Source of the DNA: Saccharomycopsis fibuligera x Saccharomycopsis cf. fibuligera
Lineage: Eukaryota; Ascomycota; Saccharomycetes; Ascoideales; Saccharomycopsidaceae
Assembly (NCBI GenBank): GCA_001936135.1
Contig: CP012820.1
Span: 2,224,501 to 2,288,500 of the forward strand
Direction: 5' to 3'
Length of the DNA: 64,000 bases
Part shown: positions 52,729-63,400 of the stretch, in pieces
Layout of the letters: each line of letters starts with the position of its first letter
Numbering within the stretch: position 1 is the stretch's first letter
The notes under the pieces: model-generated
Seen by the model: the letters and a program-made list of their open reading frames with translations, nothing else
Told to the model about the DNA's origin: nothing
The model's database searches: none
Translations under genes and position numbers: made by a program

Positions 52729-53644
52729 GGAGGTTTGTCATGAGAGAATAAAGGCATATGCAAGGGTTTTTGCTCCACCGGCAGCAGCATGGAAACGGGA
52801 ATTTTTTCCCAGTTTAATCTCCTCTTTTAATTTTCTTTCTTTTTCTTGTGCTTTTTTACAATTTATTTTTTATTTTTGGCAAAAGTTTTATCCATTCAAT
52901 TCACCGGCTGTTAACCAGCTAGCTCACTTGCATTCACTGAAAAAGTTTAGATTACTTGAGATTATTCCTCAAAAATAGGACATTTTTCCTAATGGCGTTG
53001 TGGAGTAGCATCGTGTGGATGGGCGGTTGGTTGCCGCTATTAGACGGAGCTAGCCTTTTGTGATATCGCAACTTCCCGAACAGTACTAATGGTACCTTAG
53101 CACTGCTAAGTTTATCAGCCTATTGATGAAATTTCTACTTTAGAGAAAAACTTGCCTTTTTTGACCAGTTATTTTTTATTATACGTAAACGATTTTTCTG
53201 TCTTATAAATTTTGGGTACGATGGGTGCGGTGCGTATTGAAAGCTATTCATATATAGATGACTTTAGAAGATTATTATAATTATTTTGAGCTACTTGAGG
53301 TAATATACGATACACTCGCAAACCAATTCTTCGGAGTAGTTCATTAAAGATTCGACTATGCAATATTATAGCATGGAAAGCTGGTAAAGAGATACACCGC
53401 ATATTTTCACAAGATAAGTATTGGTGTATATTCAATTAACCTGATATTTGTCGTTCGTCGTCTTTTTCATCTATTTTGTTTATGTTTTACTTTATTTTCA
53501 TTTTCTTGTCTCAGTACTACGTTGCCGAAAAGTACACTGACATACATCAGAGTCATGGTCGACCGATCTTAAAAAATTGATGCTCATTCAAATAATAAAC
53601 TATTGTCATAATAGTATCGCTGGTCAATTATACGCAAGTCTAAC

Positions 53645-53684
<40 letters not shown>

Positions 53685-54645
53685 GAAAAAACCGTTAGAA
53701 GATCAAAATGAATTGCAAATCTTCTTTGGCTTCTTTATTGCACTTTTCTGTTTATTTTCTTTCTAGTTCTATTCTGCACGCCGCAGTTAACAATCATAGG
53801 TTACTGATCGACCATACTTCCGAGACATTCATGCTGACTTGTACTTGAAAACAATGTTAGTCAAAAGTTTACAGCTAACCGCTGCGCCTTCTTAATTCAT
53901 ATATATGATGTAAAACTTTTTTTTTATCACATATTTTGAATGATCAACCATTTTATACTATATAATTATGACACTATTGAGATTACAGGACCAACTTGAA
54001 ATAATTTCACAGGAAAATCAGCACCAAGGTATGGAAATCGGATTCGATTTGCGAAAGTAAGCTGCAGCTATGATTAGTTGAATATCAAGTTATTCCTTTG
54101 AAGTAATAGCAACAAAATGATACTACTTCTTACAGTATTATTGGTATCGTTGCCGTACTTACGGTAATCAGTTAAGAAATTGCACATATTATGTAAGTGA
54201 ATCAAGGATCCTCAAAATAGCAGCAAAACTTAGAACTCAAAATACGGTGAGCGTAAATTTCGATCTTTCTGCTTAGCGATTGCTCTTTACCGAATTTTCT
54301 GCGTGCGGTCAAATTTCTCAATTCCGCTGACTTTAGTTAACTAGTGAAGGCTCAATTACAAAAACCGGCAACACTGAGCTGATGCAATATCACAACACAC
54401 CGACAGTCTACAGTTTTCTGCTACTGGTATAATTATGTACCACTTAGCTGTAAACATCTGCCATCGATACTTTTAAAGATTAGACATTTCTAGTCTCGGT
54501 ATTACAATAAGGGTGATTTATATCGTACGATATCTGTGGACCCTATAAAGAATAAGGATTTAATAAAGTGTGTTTTTATTAATATAACATATTAACGAGA
54601 AGCAGCAAGAAATAAAGAGTTCAAAACAAATTCATTTCAACTAAT
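51410..54645. other. 3.2-kb spacer without a gene seen
   Basis: AT-rich DNA downstream of RPS27. It contains a (TTG)n microsatellite (52686-52728), a 15-bp palindrome CTTAGCACTGCTAAG (53096-53110) and a 35-nt poly-T (53646-53680). All frames are short. A non-coding RNA is possible but I recognise none. Confidence 0.55.
52686..52728. repeat. (TTG)n microsatellite
   Basis: About 14 triplets. Read on the minus strand it gives a poly-Gln run in a 61-codon frame, which is a by-product of the repeat and not a gene. Confidence 0.9.
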
Positions 54646-55643
54646 TTACTTTCTTCTGAAAGAGCAGCCTTCAGTCAATCTAGCTTTACCACCAGTTGGT
54701 TGACACAAGACAGTAGTACAAGCATCACAAGTGACAGCAGTTTGAGCGTGGGAGAAGACAGTAGTGATGGCCAAACAACCTGGGCATTTGACATCCATGA
54801 AGTAAGATCTTGGAGCTTGGACCAAGGTCTTCAACTTGTGTTTCTTCAATTCAGATTCCTGAGTTGGGTGCAATAAATCAACGACTAAAACCTATAGATA
54901 TTTGTTAGTACTACGTTCCAGGTCTGTTTTTCGGTTTTTCGAGCCGGAAAGCAATTAATCATTCATATTTCTAAAACATTTATCACAATGTTGGTTATGA
55001 TCCATTTGATGTGATGTTTATAGTATAGATCAATCGGCTTTTAGCTTGTCCATATCTTTGTGTATTCTTGCTTTTCATTCTGAACTTTGGAATTTGAAAA
55101 ATATGTTGCAAAAAAATCATTAATCTTTCAAATTCAGAGATGCCATTGCTTTGATTAGTTTTTTGCTTGTAGCTTATAGTTTTATTATCCATTTAACAAA
55201 CCATACTCATGATTTTCTATCTTCGTGGCTCAATTATTTCATACAGTTATCAACTTAATTTATTCCATTTCAGCTTATTCACATCTCTTGATTCGCGGCC
55301 TATTGTAAGCTATGTCTACAAATACAACTCTTCGTTATGCTAGTTGTTGCCTTGATAAGTGTTATATCCTCTTTGACAATACGGCTCATAGATAATCGAA
55401 TGGTTATTTCAAATTATTCTTTCAAAAATCAGTGGCGTCTATTAGCCATGCTTACTTCGTCAAATGTGTTGATGTTTCATAATTTGAATGAAGTGGCAAA
55501 CTGCAAAAAATCGCCATTTAGTTGTTCTGTGTTGATGAATTTTTCATAGTGCTTTAATGTTGACAGAATTCTTTCAATATGAATGATTCTCGAATTTTTG
55601 ATATTGCCTTTGCCCTATTTGTGGCTTCTATTTCACATACCAT
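54646..55643 (-). CDS. RPS27: 40S ribosomal protein eS27, spliced; exon 1 is the ATG alone
   Basis: Exon 2 (54646-54891) encodes [10 protein letters not shown] onward, with the eS27 zinc finger CPGC...CDAC and the end EGCSFRRK. Exon 1 is only the ATG at 55641-55643, followed at once by GTATGT (55640-55635). The 749-nt intron ends with the branch point TACTAAC (54910-54904) and acceptor TAG (54894-54892). The joined protein has 82 residues, exactly the S. cerevisiae length. eS27 is a structural protein of the small subunit platform. The splice signals match the yeast consensus, which makes the model strong although the exon is tiny. Confidence 0.95.
54892..55640 (-). other. RPS27 intron (749 nt)
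   Basis: Donor GTATGT, branch point TACTAAC ten nucleotides before the acceptor TAG. The intron has room for an embedded small RNA, but I found no clear snoRNA boxes. Confidence 0.9.
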
Positions 55644-56959
55644 CTTGTATTATATTGTATATTATCTGACTGGTAGTTCTTGATGTCTAAAACAGTATAA
55701 AGTTAGTATGAAAAATTTTTTTTCCTCTTTTCTTCAATATTTTGCCTATAGGGAAAACTGCTGCTGCGTGTGCTTGTCGTTGGACATTTTCCACATAGAG
55801 ATAAAAAGTCACCCGCCAGTCGTTCAAAATCGTCTTTACTTTTTTTTGAATATAGTTACCCGTTGTTATACATTTCTCACTCTCAGCAAAAGATGATATA
55901 TCAGGTGACCTAATGAGTTAACCGCCTTCCGTAGAGTCTGCTTTGGACAGTCACTTTTTGCCCTTGTAATCACATGATAGTAATAAGGGCTAATTGTACA
56001 CCAGAAGCTTTAGTTTCCATGGTTTTGGCACGTCTTCACCTGTACGCGTAAAGACAGAGCTATTTTTCTCTAGATGCAGGCCCAATCTGTATGTGAGTTT
56101 ATTTTTATTTGTAGTTTCCTGTCAAAACCATTTTTGTGTTTGTACTTCTATTCGTCTTCGTCCCTTGGACATTTGATTGGTATGTTGATTAAAGTTGGTT
56201 TACTGCACCCCAGAACTACCCATATTTTTCCTTTTTTATGTCAACTAATTTTGCGCCGAATGTGTATGATGAATAACAGAGAAGGTTGCTGTGTGAAATT
56301 ATATTGGTAACACTGATAACATGTTTTAGTACTGTTGCAACTTGAAAAATCATAGCTTTTTAAATCCATTGTAATTCTTTCAATAATCATTTTCGATCAA
56401 AGTTCATAGATGTTGCTGATGCATTTCAAAAATGAGGATAATACAGACTGTCAAAAACAAATAATAAATTATGCCACCAACCTAGTGAAAGCTTAGTGAA
56501 AATTTAGTGAAAGCTCAGTGAAAGGCTAAGTGTCACCGGTAGAGTGGAAGTTTTAAGGCTAATAAGTTTTGTCATGTAGTTCGCCAAAAAATGGTGCCGT
56601 TTACTTTGAAGTAACGAACCACTACAGCAAGAATTATAATATAAAATACAGATCATCAATAACATAAACAGTGGACAATTTAGCATTTCATGAATTAGGA
56701 AATTGGAAAAAACAAAAATAGTACTAAGAAAAAATAGTTTAGTAAAGATGAAGACAAACAAAATAAGAGACAAGTAAAATGTAGAAAAGAATAAGATAAA
56801 AAGGTAAGATAAAAATATAAAATTAAAGTATAGCACCTTTCTTAAATACAGATAAGAGACGGTTATAGCGGATTTGATTCAAAAGAATTAACAAAGAATA
56901 GATTTCTTGATTTGCTGTGTATTTGAATTGAATTGTAAGGTTGTAGAGACTTCCTTCAT
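55644..56959. other. RPS27 promoter region and GLC7 3' end
   Basis: 1.3 kb between two minus-strand genes. About 330 bp upstream of the RPS27 ATG lie a Cbf1-type and a Tbf1-like site. The part near GLC7 (56.5-56.9 kb) is A-rich on the plus strand. Short frames only. Confidence 0.6.
55969..55994. promoter_or_regulatory. Cbf1-type and Tbf1-like sites upstream of RPS27
   Basis: ATCACATG (55969-55976) fits RTCACRTG, and ATAAGGGCTAA (55984-55994) is one base off the TTAGGGCTAA form reported for Candida Tbf1. In CUG-clade yeasts ribosomal-protein genes are controlled by Tbf1 with Cbf1, unlike Rap1 in S. cerevisiae. Motif match only. Confidence 0.5.
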
Positions 56960-58191
56960 TTATTTGGTTACCTTCTTTGGCTTTCTTGGGGGTGTTACTG
57001 ATCTAGAGTTATTATTTACGTAAGTGTATTTGGACTTTTTTTCAGCTGGCTTCAAAATTTGGAAAGAACATAACAAACTTTCATCAACGCTCATCATGGC
57101 ACCTGCATTGTCGAATTCCCCACAATAATTTGGAGCTGAGAATAATGTCACTAATTGTCGTTTACTAAAAAACTCGTAACCGTCTTCGACAACTTGATGC
57201 GCCCTACAAATCAAATCCATATCCTGTTTTTGTAAGAATCGAGAGATAACATCTGGCCCAAACGTGAATGACACCCCTCTATCATTTTCTGACCATCCGG
57301 TTATATCTTTATCTGGATCCGACCACAACAAATCACACAATAATCCAACATCAGGAATATCAGTTGGTCTCATAACTCTTCTAATTTGTTCCATGGAATT
57401 CAAGTCAGGACTCAAACCACCATGCATTGTGAATATCTTTTCGTCTATGATTGCGGCAATTGGCAAGCAGTTGAAGCAATCGGTAAATGTTTTCCACAAT
57501 TTAATATTGTAACGTCTTTTACACTCATCGTAGAAACCATAGATTCTATTGATAGAGGCACATTCGTGGTTGCCTCTCAAAATAAAAAAGTTTTCTGGGT
57601 ATTTGATTTTGTAAGCCAATAATAAGCATATTGTTTCCAATGACTGTTTACCTCTATCAACATAATCTCCTAAAAACAAGTAGTTGGCTTCAGGTGGAAA
57701 GCCGCCATATTCAAACAATCTCAACAAATCATAATACTGACCATGAATATCACCGCATATCTAAAAAGTTTATAGTTAGTATCATTTCCACAATTGGTGC
57801 ATTGATGTAGTTCCCATTATTCCAATCAAAAGTGATGAGTGGCAATTATGATTGCGTGGCGCGTCTGATTTGCTGGTACAAGCAAATACGCAACAAGCAT
57901 CATGATAAAATCATTAACAAAAAACAAAAATAAAAAACGAAAGACAGAAAAAAAGCAACACCTGATTAAATAAAAGTTGTCAAATTTAACATTAAAATGG
58001 AAGATACTTACTTTGATTGGTGCTTCTAATTCTAGCAAGATAGGCTGCAGAATGAAAATCTCTCTCGCTTTAGTGCAAAGATATCTAATTTCATTTTCTG
58101 CTAACTGAACTTGTTTTCCTGGTCTTGATCCTCTAACTTCTAGAAGTCTATTAACGATTGAGTCGACATCTGGTTCTTGTTGATCAGCCAT
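56960..58191 (-). CDS. GLC7: Protein phosphatase 1 catalytic subunit Glc7, spliced
   Basis: Exon 1 (58012-58191) encodes 60 residues ending EAPIK. Exon 2 (56960-57760) resumes with [13 protein letters not shown]. Together they give 326 residues (S. cerevisiae Glc7 has 312). The PPP signatures are all present: GDIHG, GDYVDRG, RGNHE, and HGG with the later His ligands, plus [17 protein letters not shown]. The intron is 251 nt with donor GTAAGT (58011-58006), branch point TACTAAC (57781-57775) and acceptor TAG. Glc7 is the essential PP1 of glycogen metabolism, mitosis, transcription termination and glucose repression, directed by many targeting subunits. Codon 48 is CTG at an invariant Ser position, evidence for the CUG-Ser code. 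The C-terminal tail ([10 protein letters not shown]) resembles animal PP1 tails with a TPPR phosphosite. Confidence 0.98.
57761..58011 (-). other. GLC7 intron (251 nt)
   Basis: Donor GTAAGT, branch point TACTAAC and acceptor TAG. Exon 1 stays open for about 60 codons into the intron, so an unspliced transcript would encode a truncated protein of about 121 residues. Confidence 0.95.
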
Positions 58192-59678
58192 ATTTGGTTA
58201 TTTCTTTTGGATTGGAGTAGCGTTTAGGGGTAAGATTAGTATAAGTGAAGGTGTGAGTTGTTTATCCAAGCACAATAAAAGAACAAAGAATTATTTATAT
58301 GAATAAATAAACAAATATGTTTTGGATTATCAGATTGCCGATGAAAGTTTGGTACTGGAAACAACAGTAGGTGGCTTTTAATTGTTTGATAGATCTGACA
58401 AGAGGCGATTTGTAATAAACAAACGACAAAGGAAAAAACTCAAGAGGAGAAAAACAGAAAAAGTAGAAAAATTCAAGAAAGAAAAAGGAAAAAAAGAAAT
58501 AAAAAACACAAGAAAAAAAAAGAAAAACAAATAGAAAAACTAAATCGAAACAGGGGCAAATAATACACTAAGAAAGAGAAGAACCGAAGTCTTGATCTTT
58601 CAAGGGATTAGTAGATTCAAAATAGTGATATAAGTTTGTAGTTAACCGTTTAACTGTGTATAGGTTGAGCGAACTTTGGAGGTGCTATTTTTATTGCGCC
58701 TCCCTATTTTCGTTCTTTTCTCCAAAAAACTTGAAACACAGAACTGCGGTGGCGGCGGAAGGAAGACAAGGCAACGGAAATCAAAATCAAGTGATGCCGG
58801 TAAAATCCGGATCCGCCATCACTGATTTCGCAATCAACGTTGATTACGCTACGCTATAAGCAATAATGCTAAATTAAGATACAGGCCACCCTATAATACA
58901 TGAGATGCTTCAAGGACTTGTGAGATTACTATACCAGTTTCAAAAGTTTGAAAGTAAACAGCACTCACCTTTGAGTAAGCAACATTTGGCTAGTTGCCAC
59001 GTAAATGCTGTGACAGATAATATTCCCGTACGTGCTATTCGGCGCTAACTAAGGGAGGAGGCGGCAGAAACGCGTTACTTTCATCCGCGCCCTCGGTTCC
59101 ATAGAGTGGTTACAACGTGGTTCCGTTACTTGTTTCCGCTCGGGAGCGGAGAGTCTTTTAGAAGCGCGGAAAGGTTCAGATCTTATAACCTATTTTTACT
59201 TATAAGAGCTAACAATTCTCCTTTTTAAATTTAAGGAATGTTATTTTGCTTCATAAAACCTATTGCTGCTTAATTTAATAAGATTTATTTTTTAGTTGAA
59301 GTTTTGTGTAGGTGTGTTTCGATTAATCGTTATGCTCTTTCTTTGCTATAATTATAAAAAAGGTTGAGCCCGCTAGTTAAGCTAGACATCAACTCAAATT
59401 TCCTGAATAGCTGCTTACAACTTTAAGTCAGTGAAAGTGGTAAATTCATTTTCAAGTTTACACAAAGTTTAAATTTACATGATTATAATGACTTAAAAAT
59501 AGAAATTAGCCTTCAGGTTTTAGTTTGTAGAAATGAGCCTTCACAAATCTTGCAAATACCGTCTTCTAAAGCAGTATTATATTGATAATTGAATAACCGA
59601 AAATAGTCGTCACTACTGAGAAATGCTGATGTGTACTATTTTTCGCAGCCTACAAAGAAGAACATTGTTTGTTTGTTT

Positions 59679-59723
<45 letters not shown>

Positions 59724-60426
59724 GAAAAACTTAATTAAATGAAAATTCACTAGACTAACAAAAACAGAAGTGTGTGAGAAAACAGCTGATTATTCTATGA
59801 TGATAATTATAATCACGAAGATCAGAAATACGATCAAATGAATGTTTCTACAATATTAAACAGCTTAACTATGTCGAGGTTTCAATTGCGAAAAATTAAA
59901 ACAGTTATAGAGAAGTATTGTTTAAATGAATAAGCTAGGTTTGCAAACTTGAAAGTCTGCGTACAACTTTACCTTTTTTCAGTTCTTTGTATTACAAAGG
60001 CGCTCTAAGAAATTATAAAGAAACCGTAAATTATTTAAGTGTGTTGTTAAGTATGCCTCAAAGTAAATAAACTTATTCAAAAAAGTATATCTTCCATTAT
60101 CATCTGCAGAAAATTGGAGTAGATTTTTATCTCTTGTGAAAGTTCAATATCTATAGAAACTTGACCAAAGATAGAGAACGATTAAAGACAAAAGTCATGC
60201 ATGTTGACGCAACACCGCCAGGCTCTCCCGCGGACCACTTCTACAACGATGTAAGAGAGCAGTGAAATCGCTGATGCCAAAGAGCTTTCAAGCAAGATCT
60301 TGATGTTAAACAACATGACAATAATCACTAAAATATATTAACTTTATACACACAGTTTTTGGGAAGTAGACAAAGAATTAAACTTTTTTTTAAAAAAAAA
60401 TGAAAAACACTTTCTAGAATCTTCAT
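58192..60426. other. Spacer upstream of GLC7 and downstream of GCN1
   Basis: 2.2 kb. Next to GLC7 is a purine-rich stretch (about 58425-58560), pyrimidine-rich on the GLC7 strand. A GC-richer patch (58740-59170) holds an ACGCGT, a hairpin TCCGCT-CGGG-AGCGGA, and at 58677-58704 an 8-bp stem GGAGGTGC/GCGCCTCC. A 43-nt poly-T lies at 59680-59722. The frame at 58656-58859 lacks an ATG at its start and is not called. No tRNA found. Confidence 0.55.
59680..59722. repeat. Poly-T tract of 43
   Basis: The longest homopolymer of the window, preceded by TTTG repeats. It is probably nucleosome-poor and length-variable; the exact number of bases is also where sequencing is least reliable. Confidence 0.9.
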
Positions 60427-63400
60427 CTACACCTTAGTAAGTTCAACACCACCCACAGACCAAATTTCCTTCTCGTCCTCAAATCTGTCAGAGAACATTG
60501 CTTCTTCATCACCACCGGCTTCCAATCTTTCTCTTTCAACATTAGCCAATCTCACGGCAACTCTCTTTGTATAATCTCCGATTGATCTTAATTGAATGAC
60601 AGCACCGACGCTATTTTTGATAGTTTTTTTATCTGTACTCAAATTTTCACTAACATCCTTAAACCATTCGTTGAAGAACGTCAATTCTTCATCTTGAACC
60701 AATCTAAAAATTTCTAAATAAGATTTTTCAGCTGCTAGCTTAATAGGAATGATAACATCTCTGACACAACTGAACACACTAGTTGCTATCGTATTAATGT
60801 TTGGCTTCACAACTTCTTCAAACTTCAATCTTGCGACTGTACGAATAACCACAAGAGCCAATCTTCTTGAGTCAATAGAGTTGCTTACTGGTTTAGTAGC
60901 AACTTTACTTAACTCAACAACAAGACCTTTGACCAAATCGCCTGCTAACTCAAATGGTTGGACTTCAGCTAAATCAGAAGCACCCTTTTTGAGTTGTAAG
61001 TCAGGCAAAGAATATTGCTTTGGAGCGCTAGTTTCACCACTCAATAACAAAGTTTTGCCTGCTGCCAAAATAGATTGATCACTTAAATAAGGCTCAGGAG
61101 AGTTTATACCATTGATTAAAAATCTGACAAGTTCAGCGCTCAATCCACTTTCAAAAATAACCTTTGGCGAATCTTTCAAGAAAGCGTTTAAAGTTAAAAC
61201 AGCAAACTTTCCGCTTTCCCCTTCAACAGAGTCAGTATTTTCACTTGAAAGAATTTTCTCTTTGATTATTCGAATGGCTTCTTCTTGAGACATGATTCTA
61301 GACACGGAACCGATCAATTTAGCATACGCCACGATAAGCTTGTCATCGACGTTAAATATTTCTTGTTCAATTAATTCAATTACCCCATGCTTAGAAGCTT
61401 CGTTAAGTTTGAAGCCAACTTTGCTGGTAACTTCGATTAAAGCCTTTAACATGGCGGTTTTAACACCATTATCTTCACTACCTTTGACACCGTTGATCAA
61501 TTCAGAAACCAATGGATCGATACGTGGTTGATATTGAATCAAAGTACCTAAGGCTTTAGCAGCTCTCAATCTTAAGAGTTCAGTACCGGTGTCAGATAAT
61601 GACTTGATAAAAGTTCTTTGCAATTGAGGAATAAATGGCCTCAAGAATTGAGGAATCTTCTCCAACAACATGTTCAATGCAGATAGAATAGCTGCTTTAA
61701 CATCGCCAGAAACTCTTTCACCAATAACACGGATTAAAGGACCAGTAATGGTAGTGAAGAATGGTTTTAAGTTCAATGCTGGGGTCTTGGAGACAATATC
61801 TGCAATAGCGACAGCTGAAGTTTCTTTCTGAACAGAAGAACCATACATTAAACCATGAATAAAAATAGGCAAAACACAATTTGGGCCCTTTGGAACAATC
61901 TTGAAAGCTTTCAAGTCCTTACCACTAGTACCAGTAATCTTCAAAGTATGTTGTGCTGGACCAACAAGTTTCTCTAATGATTCCTTAGATTGATGTTTGA
62001 CTAATTCATTCAAAGCTTCCCAACCGTATTTTACCAACTGATCATCATCATCGTCCAATGCTTCAATACATCTTTGCACAACATCAGCAGTGTATATGGA
62101 ATAATCTAAAGTGGTTTGCGAGAAGAAAACAGATAAATGCTCAAACATAATCAAAACCTTCTTTTTGTTTTCATTCTTCAATAACGCCAAGATTTGTTGC
62201 ATCAATGGGTGACAACCTTCATCATCAGTAACAGACAACAAAACTTTTATGAAAGCTTTAGATACTTGCTTTCTAGTAGTATCTTCTGCACTAGAGAAGC
62301 CAGCCAAACAATCGAGAATAGAATTGATAATATTTGACAAATGTCTGTACAAAATTTGTCCAGCAACCTCTGCCAAAGCACCAAGAGCACTTGCCTTTGA
62401 TGCATCTATTGGTGGAGACAATAACGATGGAATCAAAATTGGGAAAATTTCATCTGATTTGTTAAACATAATCTCTCTCAAAGCCTTGATAGCATTTTCA
62501 GACTCAGTTTCAGAGTCCAAAAGTCTCAACAAGTGAGGAATAATGCCATCAATTGCTGGTTTACCAATGGCTTCTAACAAGCCATCAAATGCTTGACCAG
62601 CAGCCTCACGAACGTTCTCATTGGAATCAATAATAGCATCACTAACAATCTTGATAAAGACATCTTGGTGCTCAATAATGTTACTTTCCATTGTGGATGC
62701 CATGATTTCTCTCAACGCAATACAGATACCTTGTTTAGCATCAGCATCTCCAGAGATCATAATTTCTTCGGAAGTTGGTAATAACTGGTTCAAAACAGAA
62801 GGACCAATACGACGAACCAAGTCACCCAAAGCAGTAGCACTGATTCTTCTTTGAGATTCATCAGAACTTGCCAACCGGTGAATGATAATGGTGGCCAAAG
62901 TTGGCAAGATTTCTTTAACGGTACGTGGAGTGTTGGAAACAAGTGGATTCCAAATTTCAATTGCTGCATTACGAACAGTACCAGCGGTATCAGAACGACA
63001 AATGAACAACAACGACAAGACTCTGTCACGACGCTCTTGACCCAAGATTTCAACAAGTTTAGCATTGGCAGCAGTGTTTTCAGTCAAGTAAACAGTTTCC
63101 AATTGTTCGTCATGCTCAGTTAGTTCACCGTTAACATCAATAGATTTCTGGGAAATACCAGCAAGTTGGAACAATAAGTCACCAGTCAACTTAACAGACG
63201 ATAATCTAATACGGTAATTGACATTAGATAAGCCATTTTCTAATTCTGGCAAGAACAAATCAACCGCCTTATTTGCATAGTTAGAAACAACTAACTTACC
63301 AGCTCTAATGGCAATATCATTAACAGTATCATCTTCATCTGCCAAACCAGACAAGATTGGTGGAAGAATTCTGGAAATGTAAGGAGCGAACTGATTACTG

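Noticed and set aside
52605-52790. Minus-strand poly-Gln frame
   Set aside because: By-product of the TTG microsatellite.
58656-58859. 67-codon frame upstream of GLC7
   Set aside because: Starts with GTG and has no recognisable content.
58980-59180. tRNA-like look (GAGTGGTTACAACG) in the GC-richer patch
   Set aside because: No B box (GGTTCRANNCY) follows at the right distance and no cloverleaf can be drawn. A wider look for B boxes in the other spacers also gave nothing.
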